Source: Myxococcota bacterium (GTDB taxonomy: Bacteria > Myxococcota_A > Bradymonadia > UBA7976 > UBA1532). From it: a stretch of 59,260 nucleotides of DNA. Below the pieces are notes generated by a model, which searched no databases, was not told the origin of the DNA, and saw nothing but the letters and a program-made list of their open reading frames with translations. Position 1 is the first letter of the stretch, and every line of letters starts with the position of its first letter. Where the stretch lies: positions 1 to 59,260 of the forward strand of contig JAKLJY010000047.1 of the NCBI GenBank assembly GCA_023150895.1, given 5' to 3'. The position numbers were made by a program, and so were the translations under genes. Of the stretch, positions 33,305-42,883 are shown piece after piece.

Positions 33305-36300
33305 TCAACCGGCCGGGGTCGAAGCGGCGGCGAGACGGGCTGCGTCGTCGGCGCGACCCAGCGCCGCCCACTGCGACCGCGCCAGCGCCCACGCCACCTG
33401 CGCCCGCCCGGTCTCTCCCCGCTCGGCCCATCGGTCGCCGGCCCGCTCCGCCAGTCGGGCATTGTCGACGTCCACGAATCCGGAGGCCTCGAGATCGGCG
33501 GCGGCCGCCGCCGCGTGGACATCGAAGCCCGGCCCGTCGTTCTGTCCGGCGCAGCACGCCATGAGGCAGACGTGGCCGGCCCCGACCATCCCACGGGTCC
33601 CCTGGCGAATGAACACGTTGAGCACGCCCTCGAGCACCGGGCGGGCCTCGTCGTAGCGGCCGTCCTCGACCTGCACGACCCCGAGGTTCAGCTCCGGATA
33701 CAGGGCCATCCCCGAGCCGAGCTCGCGGTAGAGCCTGGCCGCTTCGCGATAGTGGGCGGCGGCACCCGCCATGTCACCGGCCGCGCGGGCGAGCTCGCCG
33801 AGCTTGTTCTCGCATTCGGCCGCCCCCCAGCGGGCGCCCCCCGCGTCGAGCCACCCGCGCGCGGCGGCGATGTGCGCCGCGGCCTCGTCGTGGCGCCCGA
33901 GCTGTCGTGCGACCTCGCCGAGCGACAGGCCGGCCTTGCCGGCGCTCACGGCGTCGCCGAGCGCAATGAAGGCCGTGCGTGCGCGGTCGAAACCGGCCGC
34001 GGCGCCGGCGAGCTGTCCGCGGCCGAGGTCCAGATCGGCGAGCTGCCAGTCGCATTCGGCCACCAGGCGGGCGTCGTCGATCTCGGAGGCCTGCCGCCGT
34101 GCGAGTCCGAGGCGATCCGCCGCGCGTTCCGGCTCGCCCAGGTGCCAGGCCAGGCGCCCGCGCTCGAGGAGAGCGACGGCCAGGAGGCGGGGCCAGCCAT
34201 GCCGACGGGCGGCCGCCTCTGCTCGGGCGGCCCAGGCGTCGGCGTCGTGGAACTCGCCGCGTGCGCGGAAGAGGCGCGCCCGCAGTGCCCACCCCTCCCC
34301 CCGCCGATCGTCGTGCGCCGGCAGATTCGCCCCCTCGACGCAGGCTTCGTGCCGTTCCAGCAGCGTGGCGGTGCGGAGATACTCGCCGGCCGTCAGCCGG
34401 ATCCGCGCCGCCGCCGCCAGCGGGTCGAGCGCAGCCTCCGGGCGACCCGCACCGGCGAGGTGTCGACCGAGGCGCTCGGCGGCGTCGACGTTCGACCGGC
34501 TCGAGAGGAGCGTCGCACACGCCGCGTGGTGCGCCTCGAGGCGCCCGGCGTCCGCCGCGTGTGCCCAGAGCGCCTCGACGAGCATCATGCTCACGAACTC
34601 GAAGCCCATCGCCTGCCCGGCGCTCGCCGCGTCGAAGCGCGGGCGGACGAGGCGTCGCAGCGCGAGCACTTCCAGCGCCGCGCCGGTGACCTCCGGCCCG
34701 GTCTCCGCACACGCGCATGCCCATTCCCCCAAGTCGACCTCGGCGCCGAGCACGGCCGCGCGCTCGATCACAGAGACGAACGCCGGCGACCGCCCGGCCA
34801 GCAGGCGTTCCACCTGAGCGCGCCAGGAGGCCCGCAGGGTGTCGGGCACCTCCTCGGCGGCGGAGGCCGCGCCCCGCGCAAACCGAAATCCCCGGTCGTG
34901 CGGCGCGAGCAGGCCCCGGGCGACCCAGTCCGAGACGAGCTGAACGGCCATTTGCGGGTTGCCACCCGTCCGCGCGACGAGCCGGGCGGTGAGCTCTTCG
35001 GAGAACCCCAGGAGCGAACGGACGAGCTGTGGCCGCTCCGCGTCCGTCAGCGGCCCGAGCGCGAGCCGCCGCGTCCCCGGGCGGGTCAGCAGCGCGCGCA
35101 GCTCTGCGGGCGCGGGTCCGGGCACGGCCAGCGCCTCGTCGCGCGCCGTGCAGAGCAAGAGGACGCGGCAAGGCGAGAAGAACTGCGCGTCGAGCAGGTG
35201 GCGAGCGAGCTCGACGGCCTCCGGCGCGGCCGGCACGTCATCCAGAAAGAGGACGACGGGCCGCCGGACGGCCAGCCCCTCGACGACCCGCCGGATCAGC
35301 GCGACGCGATCCACGGCGCGGGGCAGCTCGAGTTCTCCGGGCGCGGGCCCGGCCAGCCAGGCGGCGACCGTCCCCGCCGCGGCGACCCCGGCGGCCTCGA
35401 GGCGGGCCGTCATCTCCGCGTATCCCAACCCGAAGAGCGCGAAGTGCCGCATCATCATGGCCGCCAGCGGCGGACGCGCACCGGGCTCGTCGGTGAAACG
35501 TGCCGAGAGGGGCGTCGCCGCGCCGAGCTCGTCCGCGCGCTCGGAGAGCCACGCACACAGCCGGGACGCGCCCAGGCCGGCCGCCCCCGTCACGAGGACC
35601 AGGCGCGCGCGCCCCTCGGCGCCCACGGCCCGGAGGTCCTCCCACAGAAGGTCGCGCTCGGTCTCGCGGCCGACGAACGGCACGGATCGCAATCCGAAGA
35701 GCCCGAGCCCGGCGCCCATGAGTCGGGCCGACCAGGGAGGCGGCTCGGGCCGTCGCCAGCTCGGCGGCATCGGCGGGCGTTCGGCGTCGCCCCCGTCGGC
35801 CTCGCTGCCCTCGCCGCTCAACGCCGAGAAGCGCGGATCCGTCTGAGGTTCCCCGGGGGCGGCGAACGGAGACCGGGGCGCGTGTTCGCCCCGAAGGGGG
35901 GTCGGCGGGCCCGCGTGCGGCGGCTCGTCCTCGAGGGCCGGGACGGACTCGAGCGTCGTCTGGTGGCGGATCGGCGTCCCGAAGATGAGCGTGTGCGGCG
36001 CCGAGGTGGGCATCACGCCGAGGTGCGAGAGGGCCACCGTGTCATCCCCCGCCAGGGCGTCGAGCGGCGCCGCGCCGAGCTGCATGAGCGCCCACGCCGC
36101 GTCCGCCGCCCGGGCGAAACGGGCGCCCGGCCGTTTCTCGAGGAGACGACTGAGCCACGCTTCGAAGCCGTCGGGGACGGCGTGCCGGGGGGCGAACGGC
36201 GGCAGCGGATCGAGCAAGTGCGCGGTCAGGACCCGTGTCGGGTCGTCGTCCTCGAAGGGCGTCCGGCCGGTGCAGAGCTCCCAGGCCATGCACCCGAGAC

Positions 36301-36919
36301 CGTACAGATCCGTCGCGGGTCCGAGGTCGCGGAAGCGCCCTTCGATCTGCTCGGGTGCCATGTACTCGGGCGTCCCCGCGATGCCGCCTCCCGCGGTCGG
36401 CGCGTCGCCGCGGGTGCTCAGCGCGACGCCGAAGTCCGTCAGTTTGAGCCAGCCCCCCCCGGGCGACCGCAGGACGTTGGCCGGCTTGAGGTCCCGATGC
36501 ACGATGCCGCGCGCGTGGGCGTGGGCGAGCGCGTCGAGGAGCTGGCGCAGGATGCCCCGCAGCGCGGGCCACCGGACGTGCCCGCACGCCGGCACGAGCG
36601 AACCGCCGCCCACCCACTCCATGGCCAGATAGGGATGACCGGGGCGCAGCTCACCCTCGGGCTCGAGCATCTGTTCGATCTCGCCATGCTCGTAGACCTC
36701 GACGATCCCCGGATGGGACAGGCCGGCCACGGCCCGGATCTCGTCCCGAAACGCCTGCCGGAACGCCGGATTCTCGGCCGCGCGATGGGTCAGCACCTTG
36801 AACGCCACGGGCGTGCGTTGCCCGCGGTGGACGGCGGCCCAGACCACGCCCATCCCGCCCCGCCCGACGACCTCGTGCAGCTCGAACGGACCGACGACGT
36901 GGGCGACGGGGCCGCTCAT
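33305..36919 (-). CDS. Ser/Thr kinase - degenerate ATPase - TPR protein
   Basis: 1,204 residues. Residues 10-270 form a complete Hanks kinase (GRGGMG loop, Lys41, HRDLKPANVL, DFGVA, APEQ). After a Pro-rich linker comes a signalling-ATPase domain whose Walker A reads GAAGLGAS (445-452), with Ala451 where Lys is expected; the Walker B-like LFLDD is kept. The C-terminal half is helical with TPR-like repeats. The domain order copies the front half of the 1,798-residue kinase at 13,482 but stops before GAF. It starts 15 bp after slyD and is likely co-transcribed with it. No membrane segment is seen. Confidence 0.92.
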   Translation of the reverse strand: MSGPVAHVVGPFELHEVVGRGGMGVVWAAVHRGQRTPVAFKVLTHRAAENPAFRQAFRDEIRAVAGLSHPGIVEVYEHGEIEQMLEPEGELRPGHPYLAMEWVGGGSLVPACGHVRWPALRGILRQLLDALAHAHARGIVHRDLKPANVLRSPGGGWLKLTDFGVALSTRGDAPTAGGGIAGTPEYMAPEQIEGRFRDLGPATDLYGLGCMAWELCTGRTPFEDDDPTRVLTAHLLDPLPPFAPRHAVPDGFEAWLSRLLEKRPGARFARAADAAWALMQLGAAPLDALAGDDTVALSHLGVMPTSAPHTLIFGTPIRHQTTLESVPALEDEPPHAGPPTPLRGEHAPRSPFAAPGEPQTDPRFSALSGEGSEADGGDAERPPMPPSWRRPEPPPWSARLMGAGLGLFGLRSVPFVGRETERDLLWEDLRAVGAEGRARLVLVTGAAGLGASRLCAWLSERADELGAATPLSARFTDEPGARPPLAAMMMRHFALFGLGYAEMTARLEAAGVAAAGTVAAWLAGPAPGELELPRAVDRVALIRRVVEGLAVRRPVVLFLDDVPAAPEAVELARHLLDAQFFSPCRVLLLCTARDEALAVPGPAPAELRALLTRPGTRRLALGPLTDAERPQLVRSLLGFSEELTARLVARTGGNPQMAVQLVSDWVARGLLAPHDRGFRFARGAASAAEEVPDTLRASWRAQVERLLAGRSPAFVSVIERAAVLGAEVDLGEWACACAETGPEVTGAALEVLALRRLVRPRFDAASAGQAMGFEFVSMMLVEALWAHAADAGRLEAHHAACATLLSSRSNVDAAERLGRHLAGAGRPEAALDPLAAAARIRLTAGEYLRTATLLERHEACVEGANLPAHDDRRGEGWALRARLFRARGEFHDADAWAARAEAAARRHGWPRLLAVALLERGRLAWHLGEPERAADRLGLARRQASEIDDARLVAECDWQLADLDLGRGQLAGAAAGFDRARTAFIALGDAVSAGKAGLSLGEVARQLGRHDEAAAHIAAARGWLDAGGARWGAAECENKLGELARAAGDMAGAAAHYREAARLYRELGSGMALYPELNLGVVQVEDGRYDEARPVLEGVLNVFIRQGTRGMVGAGHVCLMACCAGQNDGPGFDVHAAAAAADLEASGFVDVDNARLAERAGDRWAERGETGRAQVAWALARSQWAALGRADDAARLAAASTPAG

Positions 36920-36934
36920 CGGCGTACGCTCGTT

Positions 36935-37423
36935 TCAGTGATGGTGGCCGCCGGGACCGTGCGGGTGCCCATGGGCGAGCTCTTCTTCGGAGGCGGCACG
37001 CACCGAGACGACGGTCACTTCGAAGTTCAGGTGCGCGCCGGCGAGGGGGTGGTTCATGTCGACGACCACCGTGTCTGCCCCGACGCTGGCGATCCAGACG
37101 GGAAACCGACGGCCGGTCTCGTCGGCGAGCACGAGCTGTGCGCCGACATTCAGCGGCATGCGCGCCGGAAACGCAGACCGCGGGATCGGCCGCGTCGCGT
37201 CGGCCACCTTCTCGCCATACCCCTCTTCGGGCGAGACCCGCACGCTGAGCCGGTCACCGACGACCCGGCCCGAGAGGGCGTTCTCGAGGCCGGGGACGAT
37301 GTTCTGCGCGCCGTGGAGATAACTGAGCGGCGCCCCCGGCTCGGACTGATCGAGGATCTCACCGGCATCGGTGCGCAGGATGTAGTTGATCTCGACGACG
37401 GTGGACTCGGCGATGGTCGACAT
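36935..37423 (-). CDS. slyD: SlyD-like FKBP peptidyl-prolyl isomerase
   Basis: 162 residues from ATG 37423. The FKBP core is split by the inserted IF domain as in SlyD, with motifs YLHGAQNIVPGLENAL and the SPEEGYG turn. The C-terminus is His-rich (HGHPHGPGGHHH), the metal-binding tail of SlyD proteins. It speeds proline isomerisation during folding, acts as a chaperone and, in E. coli, helps nickel delivery to hydrogenase; no hydrogenase genes are nearby. An extra 11 residues from an upstream start at 37456 are possible but lack family similarity. The kinase-ATPase gene follows after 15 bp. Confidence 0.9.
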   Translation of the reverse strand: MSTIAESTVVEINYILRTDAGEILDQSEPGAPLSYLHGAQNIVPGLENALSGRVVGDRLSVRVSPEEGYGEKVADATRPIPRSAFPARMPLNVGAQLVLADETGRRFPVWIASVGADTVVVDMNHPLAGAHLNFEVTVVSVRAASEEELAHGHPHGPGGHHH

Positions 37424-37542
37424 GCACGGACTGCTTTCATCGGGCGCGGACACCACACGAGGGCCCTCTTGCCCCGACGCGCGCGCCCGCGGAATCCCCG
37501 GACACTGACACCCGCCCGCCCGCGGGCCAAGGACAAAGCGGC

Positions 37543-39021
37543 ATGACCTTCACCGATTCGCCCTTCACGACACACGCCTTGCGGCGCCGCGCGCTCAACG
37601 ACGCCCCGGTTCGCCCGGAGGGCGACTTCGTCCTGTACTGGATGACCTCGGCACGTCGGTCCGAGGACAACTTCGCCCTCGATCATGCCATCGAGTGGGC
37701 GCGGGCGCTCGACCGGCCGTTGCTGGTCCTCGAGGCGCTCCGGGCCGGCTACCCCTTTGCGTGCGACCGCTTCCACGACTTCATCCTGGCCGGGATGCGC
37801 GACCAGATCCTCGCTTTCGACGACTCGGCCGTGACCTATCGAGCCTACGTCGAGCCGTGGCCCGGCGCGGGTCGCGGCCTGTTGGCGGCCCTGGCGGCGC
37901 GGGCCTGCGTGGTGATCGGTGACGACTATCCGACGTTCTTTCTGCCGAGGATGCTCGCGGCCGCCGGCGCCCGGTTGCCGGTTCGCTTCGAGGTCATCGA
38001 CGGGCACGGGCTCGTGCCGCTGCGCGCCCCGGGCAAGGAGTGCCTGACCGCCGCCCTCTTCCGGCGTCACGTGCAACGCTGGGTGCCGGCGCACCCGGAC
38101 GACGCGCCCGCCCCCGCGCCGCTCGCCGACCTGCGCCTCCCCTTGCTGCCCGCCGCCCTGCTTCCGGAGCGGCTCTCCGACCGGTGGGCGTTCGGTGTGC
38201 CGTCGGACCTGAGCGCTCTGCCGATCGATCACACCATCGCCCCGACCCGCCTCGCCGGGGGCGCCCGCAGCGCGCGCGCCCGCCTGGAGGCGTTCGCGTC
38301 GGAGGGGCTCGCCGGCTACGTCGAGAATCGCAACCACCCGGACGCGGACGCGCCGAGCCGCCTGTCGGCGGCGCTTCACTTCGGGCACCTCTCGCCCCAC
38401 CGGATCTTCCGGCGCCTCACCGACGCCGCGGACTGGCACCCGGGACGGATTGACCCGAGGGCCATGGGCAAACGGGAGGGTTTCTGGGGTCTGCCCGCCG
38501 CGACCGAGGCCTTTCTCGACCAACTCCTCGTCTGGCGCGAGCTCGGCGCCAACGTCTGCCACCACCGCCCGACCACCGGCGACGCGGACCTCTGGGCCAC
38601 CCTGCCCGCCTGGGCCCGGGACACCCTCGACCGCCACGCGGCCGATCCGCGCGGGTTCAGCTATGAACTCGCCGCCTTCGAGGCCGCCCGGACGCACGAT
38701 CCGCTCTGGAACGCCGCCCAGCGGCAGCTGGTTCGCGAGGGATACATCCATAACTACTTACGGATGCTCTGGGGCAAGAAGATCCTCGAGTGGAGCGCCT
38801 CCCCGCGGGAGGCCTTGCGCATCATGCGCGTCCTCAACGATCGCTATGCGCTCGATGGACGGGATCCCAACAGCGAGTGCGGCATCGCCTGGGTCCTCGG
38901 GCGCCACGACCACCCCTGGCCCCCGGAGCGGCCGGTCTTCGGCACCGTGCGGTACATGTCCTCGGAGAACACCGCACGGAAGGTGCGCCTGAGGGCCTAC
39001 CTGCAGCGGTACGGGACCTGA
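37543..39021 (+). CDS. phr: Class II CPD photolyase
   Basis: 492 residues, normal length. The N-terminal alpha/beta domain begins FVLYWMTSARRSEDNFALDH. The FAD domain carries class II signatures near the C-terminus: YIHNYLRMLWGKKILEW, the DGRDPNSECGIAWVLG segment and the RPVFGTVRYM end. It repairs cyclobutane pyrimidine dimers with light energy. An AAGGAC site lies seven bases before the ATG. It is divergent from slyD across a 119-bp gap in which I see no clear promoter elements. Confidence 0.93.
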   Translation: MTFTDSPFTTHALRRRALNDAPVRPEGDFVLYWMTSARRSEDNFALDHAIEWARALDRPLLVLEALRAGYPFACDRFHDFILAGMRDQILAFDDSAVTYRAYVEPWPGAGRGLLAALAARACVVIGDDYPTFFLPRMLAAAGARLPVRFEVIDGHGLVPLRAPGKECLTAALFRRHVQRWVPAHPDDAPAPAPLADLRLPLLPAALLPERLSDRWAFGVPSDLSALPIDHTIAPTRLAGGARSARARLEAFASEGLAGYVENRNHPDADAPSRLSAALHFGHLSPHRIFRRLTDAADWHPGRIDPRAMGKREGFWGLPAATEAFLDQLLVWRELGANVCHHRPTTGDADLWATLPAWARDTLDRHAADPRGFSYELAAFEAARTHDPLWNAAQRQLVREGYIHNYLRMLWGKKILEWSASPREALRIMRVLNDRYALDGRDPNSECGIAWVLGRHDHPWPPERPVFGTVRYMSSENTARKVRLRAYLQRYGT

Positions 39022-39078
39022 GTCAGCCGCGCCATCCCCCGCTCAATTCGTCGGGCGAGACGGTCGATCCGACAGGGG

Positions 39079-40416
39079 ATGATCATCTGCTCCCAATGCC
39101 TCGAGATCAGCCTGGCGTGGACGCGCTGCGACGTCTGCGGGGCCGAGCTCGAGGGCGCGTTGCGCATTCCGGCGCTCGACGACGGCTATGTGCTCGACGA
39201 GGGTCCCCCCCTCGGGCAGGGGAGCTTCGCCAGTGTCCATGCGGCGACATGCAAGGCCGACGGCACTCGGTGGGCGATCAAACTCATCGACCTGCGGCGG
39301 GCCTCGGACGCCGCCCGGGTCCGCAAGCAGTTGCGCGCGGCTTTTCTGCGCGAGGTCCGGGCGCTGACGCTCCTGAAACACCCGCATGTCGTCGGCATCG
39401 GCGCGTTCGGCGCGCGTGACCCGGATACCCTCTTCGTGGCGATGGAGTTGCTCCCGGGCGGGCAGACGCTGCAGCGCGTCCTCCGGAAGGCGTCCGCACG
39501 CGGCAAGAAGGCCGGTCTCAATACGGTGTTGCGCGTCCTCGAGGAGGTCGGCGCCGCCCTCGCCTTCATGCACGAGCAAGGGCTCGTCCACCGGGACATC
39601 AAGCCGGCGAACGTCGGCATCGACGGTGCGCGGCGCTTCAAACTGCTCGATTTCGGCCTCGTGAAGCTCACCGGCGAGGGCTTCGAGGTCGCGCACGAGG
39701 GCCTGACGCTCACCGGTTGGGGCTCGTACAACTACGGCGCGCCGGAGCAGTTCTTCAACGGCGCCATCGGCCCCTTCACGGACGTCTACGCCCTCGGTGC
39801 CATCGCCTACGAGATGCTGGCCGGGCGTCCCCCCGTGTGTGACGGCACGCTCGAACACATCCTCGAGTCGATGCACCGACCGGCGGAGCCCCTGCCCGCC
39901 GACCGGGAGCGTCCGCTGGCGCTCACCGATCTCGTCATGCACATGGTCGAGAAGTGCCCGACCGCGCGCCCGCAGTCCATCGCGGAGGTCCTGCGGCGCG
40001 TCCGCGGCATTCGACGACTGCTCCGGACGCAGAACGCCGAAACGGCCGCGGGTCCGCACGCGCCGCTCGCCGCCGCCCACTTGCCCGGTGCCATGCCCGC
40101 GGCCCACCTCGGGAACTCGCCCTCGCCGACCCCGAGCCCGCGGGTCGTCGTTCTGCGGACCCGGCGCGGCGACGAGACCCGGCCGGCCGATGCCGCAGCG
40201 ATGGAGCTCATTCTGGCGACGAAGGTCCCGGATCAGTCACCGGGTGCGACCCCCCCGGAGCTGCCGCCCCTCGACCTTTCGGTCGGCGCGAGCCGGCCAC
40301 CCGACCCCCCGATTTCGCCTTCGACGCCTGCCCGGCCCCTGACACTGGCGGCCGCCGGCATTGCGGCCATCGTCACGGGGCTGCTGGGGCTGTGGTTCAC
40401 CGTCGTCCAGGCATGA
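39079..40416 (+). CDS. Tail-anchored Ser/Thr kinase with N-terminal zinc-ribbon-like motif
   Basis: 445 residues with a CAGGGG site just before the ATG. Cys4/Cys7 and Cys17/Cys20 form a small zinc ribbon. The Hanks kinase follows (GQGSFA loop, Lys68, HRDIKPANVGI, DFGLVKL, and APEQ in the activation segment). A Pro-rich linker leads to one hydrophobic helix that ends at the C-terminus (about 420-442), so the kinase faces the cytoplasm with almost nothing outside. The Cys-motif-plus-kinase layout resembles the kinase at 22,058. Substrates are unknown. Confidence 0.92.
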   Translation: MIICSQCLEISLAWTRCDVCGAELEGALRIPALDDGYVLDEGPPLGQGSFASVHAATCKADGTRWAIKLIDLRRASDAARVRKQLRAAFLREVRALTLLKHPHVVGIGAFGARDPDTLFVAMELLPGGQTLQRVLRKASARGKKAGLNTVLRVLEEVGAALAFMHEQGLVHRDIKPANVGIDGARRFKLLDFGLVKLTGEGFEVAHEGLTLTGWGSYNYGAPEQFFNGAIGPFTDVYALGAIAYEMLAGRPPVCDGTLEHILESMHRPAEPLPADRERPLALTDLVMHMVEKCPTARPQSIAEVLRRVRGIRRLLRTQNAETAAGPHAPLAAAHLPGAMPAAHLGNSPSPTPSPRVVVLRTRRGDETRPADAAAMELILATKVPDQSPGATPPELPPLDLSVGASRPPDPPISPSTPARPLTLAAAGIAAIVTGLLGLWFTVVQA

Positions 40417-40433
40417 CCCGACCACGGCGCGGC

Positions 40434-40462
40434 TTGACCATACGGGCGTCTGCGGTTATAGC
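40434..40462 (+). promoter_or_regulatory. Sigma-70-type promoter for the small lipoprotein
   Basis: TTGACC at 40434-40439 and TATAGC at 40457-40462 are separated by exactly 17 bp. Transcription would start near 40469, giving a leader of about 28 nt before ATG 40497. It gives the small lipoprotein its own promoter downstream of the kinase gene. Confidence 0.6.
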
Positions 40463-40496
40463 GTCGCCGTTCAACGCTGATCCGGAGCCTCTCGCG

Positions 40497-40724
40497 ATGC
40501 GCACCCCGACCCGCCCGGCCGCCCTCCTCGTGATGACCGTCGTGTTCTCCTTCGCCGCGACCTTCACCGGCTGCTGGGGGCCCGTCGACAAGGGCCAGCC
40601 CGGCGTCCGCAACCGCGTGACGGCTCAGGGCCAGGGTGCCGAGTGGATCAAGCTGCGCACGGAGCTCGACGGCAAGTCTCCCGTGTCCGGCCCGGCGGCG
40701 AGCGCCGCGCCCGCCGCGCACTGA
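40497..40724 (+). CDS. Small lipoprotein of unknown function
   Basis: 75 residues. A signal peptide with Arg residues and a hydrophobic core ends in a lipobox Phe-Thr-Gly-Cys26. The mature part is short, polar and ends in an Ala-rich tail. It has its own well-placed promoter and its stop is 21 bp from the end of the convergent MYXO-CTERM gene. No family is recognised. Confidence 0.75.
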   Translation: MRTPTRPAALLVMTVVFSFAATFTGCWGPVDKGQPGVRNRVTAQGQGAEWIKLRTELDGKSPVSGPAASAAPAAH

Positions 40725-40745
40725 GCCGGCGCGGTCCCCGGCGCC

Positions 40746-42722
40746 TCAGCGCCGCCGGCGCCGCACCCCGATGAGCAGGGGCAGCGCGCACACGAGCCAC
40801 AGCGGCCGAGCCGGTCCCGCCGGCCCCGTGGTGCAACCCGCGGAGGTGCCGCTCGAGCCGCCCGCCGCCGGAGCCCCCGCGTCGACCTCGCCGAGGGGAC
40901 CACCGCCCGGGACGCCCATGTCCGGCGCGGGACCGAACGTCGGAGCGGCGGTCGGTGCAGCCGTCGGCGGGGCCGTCGGCGGCGCGACGCCCATGTCCCG
41001 GTCGGGATCGGGCCCGGGCGCTTCGGCCACGCACAGGCCACTGCGGACGTCGCAGGAGGGTCGCCTCGGATCGCCGCAGTCGGCGTCCGCTTCGCAGGGC
41101 GGCGCACAGACGCGGTCGCCGGGCTGGACCTCGAGGCAGCGGTAACCCGGGCGGCAATCGCGGTCGGCGCTACACGCCCGCAGGCAGTACTGACGGCCGA
41201 AGAGCCCGACGCAGGGCGCGCCGTCACCGCAATCCTCCTGACAGGGCACGACACCGCAGTATCCGTCGGGGAACTGGCGGTGGCTGGCCGGCAGGAGGCA
41301 AACCTGCCCGTCGGCGCAGGCGGCGTCGTTCTGACACGGATCACCGATGCGCGGCTCGCCATCGCAGTCGCCGTCGAGCGCGTCGGTGTCGCCATCGCAG
41401 TCGTTGTCGATGGCGTCCTCGCACTGTTCGAGCGCCGGTCCGAGCTGACCGTCGCAGGGCGCCCACCGCCCGCCGACGCATCGCTCGACCCCGACCCGGC
41501 ACGCCCCGACGCCCTGCGTCCCGGCGGGCCCCGAGTAGCACTCCCGGGCCTCGCCGTTTTCGCACTCCGCCCCACCGCAGTCGCCGAAGTCGCCCCAGAG
41601 GCAGACCTCGCTGCAGACGCGGACCCGGGTGCCGCCCTCGGGGCAGATCTCCTCGTCCTCCGCGCCGGGCTCACAGACGCCCTCGTCGTCGCACGGTTCC
41701 GAGACCCACATGCAGCCCGCATCGCAGGTGTCGGTCGTCGTCCCGCACAGGCCGCAATCCGCCGCCCGCGTCGCCCCGGGCGAACATTCGCCCTGATTGC
41801 CGCAGTCGCCCCACGGCAGCCAACGCCCGTTCGCGTCACAGGCGCGCTCCTGGCTGCCGCAGTTCTCGCAGGCCTGGGATTCCATCGCCCCCGGCGCGCA
41901 GTCGCCGGCGAGCGTGTCGAGCGAGAACTGCAGATCGTAGAAGTTGTAGTCGTTGCCCTCGCGGGGCGAGACCCGGAAGTAGATCGTCCCGGCATCGAGG
42001 GGCTCGAACTCGACGACGGTCGCCCGGGCTTCGTCTCGACCCTGCGCGACCTGGTTGCCGGCGCCGTCGAGCAGAACGACGTCGAGCCGACCCGCCTCGG
42101 GCCGGTGGTCGACGCGCAGGCTCACCCGCGACCGACTCTGGAGTGCGACCGATTGCCAGTCCTGATCCCGTGCGATGCGATCCGCATTGCGACCGAGCAC
42201 GAGCCCGCGGGCCGCCGCGCGTCCGTCATCGTCCTCGTTGCCGTCGTCCTCGACCTCTGCCAGCGAGATGTTGGCCGTCGTCGGAGAGTCGTCGAGACAG
42301 AGGATCCCGCACTCGTCCTTGACGACCGTGGCCGTGGCATAGATCTCCAGCGTGCCGACGCCGTCGGCCCCGAATGCGCTCGAGCAGTCGTATTCCCGGG
42401 TCAGCCCGCCATTCACCAGGTCCCGCTGCGCGACGTCGAAGCGCGTCGACCAGAGCAGCTCGTCGCCGACGAGGTCGTCCTCGTAGACCCGGATGTCGAC
42501 GGTGTCGCCGTCGGAGAACACGACATCCTGGCCGGCGTCCTCGAACCGCAGCCAGCAGCGGCTCCGGCTATCGCCGGGGATCGTCTGCGAGTCGACGCGA
42601 AGGGTGATCGTGACGTCGTCGTCGTTGCGGCTCGCCTCCGCCTCGGGGGGCAGCGCCATGGCCAGGGCCGGCCAGAGCGTGAGGGTGAGCGTGGGCCAGA
42701 GGCGGCCGATTCCGCGTCGCAT
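40746..42722 (-). CDS. Secreted Cys-rich protein with MYXO-CTERM-like sorting tag
   Basis: 658 residues from ATG 42722, preceded by GGAGGA nine bases away. A signal peptide is followed by a beta-rich region (about 25-170), a pre-peptidase-C-like domain (about 175-300) and a long region with many spaced Cys, including one DNDCDGDTD calcium-type motif. The last 35 residues contain Gly-Cys-Thr, a hydrophobic run and five Arg, matching the MYXO-CTERM tag processed by myxosortase for surface anchoring. The role is probably cell-surface binding or structure; no enzyme motif is seen. Confidence 0.82.
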   Translation of the reverse strand: MRRGIGRLWPTLTLTLWPALAMALPPEAEASRNDDDVTITLRVDSQTIPGDSRSRCWLRFEDAGQDVVFSDGDTVDIRVYEDDLVGDELLWSTRFDVAQRDLVNGGLTREYDCSSAFGADGVGTLEIYATATVVKDECGILCLDDSPTTANISLAEVEDDGNEDDDGRAAARGLVLGRNADRIARDQDWQSVALQSRSRVSLRVDHRPEAGRLDVVLLDGAGNQVAQGRDEARATVVEFEPLDAGTIYFRVSPREGNDYNFYDLQFSLDTLAGDCAPGAMESQACENCGSQERACDANGRWLPWGDCGNQGECSPGATRAADCGLCGTTTDTCDAGCMWVSEPCDDEGVCEPGAEDEEICPEGGTRVRVCSEVCLWGDFGDCGGAECENGEARECYSGPAGTQGVGACRVGVERCVGGRWAPCDGQLGPALEQCEDAIDNDCDGDTDALDGDCDGEPRIGDPCQNDAACADGQVCLLPASHRQFPDGYCGVVPCQEDCGDGAPCVGLFGRQYCLRACSADRDCRPGYRCLEVQPGDRVCAPPCEADADCGDPRRPSCDVRSGLCVAEAPGPDPDRDMGVAPPTAPPTAAPTAAPTFGPAPDMGVPGGGPLGEVDAGAPAAGGSSGTSAGCTTGPAGPARPLWLVCALPLLIGVRRRRR

Positions 42723-42840
42723 GGTCGATGGTCCTCCGAGGGCAGTTTGCCGATTGCCGTTTGCGGAGCACGGGGCGAGCCCCGGCGTCGTCCGGGCAGC
42801 ATCCCCCCGCGACGCCCGGTTGTGCAAGCATGCACGAGCG

Positions 42841-42869
42841 TTGACCCCGTCCGGCGCATCCACTACCGA
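42841..42869 (+). promoter_or_regulatory. Possible weak promoter upstream of the TonB-like gene
   Basis: TTGACC at 42841-42846 is followed after 17 bp by TACCGA, a poor -10. It sits in the 161-bp gap between the divergent MYXO-CTERM and TonB-like genes. If used, the transcript would start only about 8 nt before ATG 42884. Nothing else stands out in this gap. Confidence 0.3.
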
Positions 42870-42883
42870 TCCGGCCACCGACG

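Noticed and set aside
33515-37546. A 1,343-residue open frame on the plus strand
   Set aside because: It mirrors the kinase-ATPase-TPR gene and slyD, both with intact motifs. The composition is low-complexity shadow coding.
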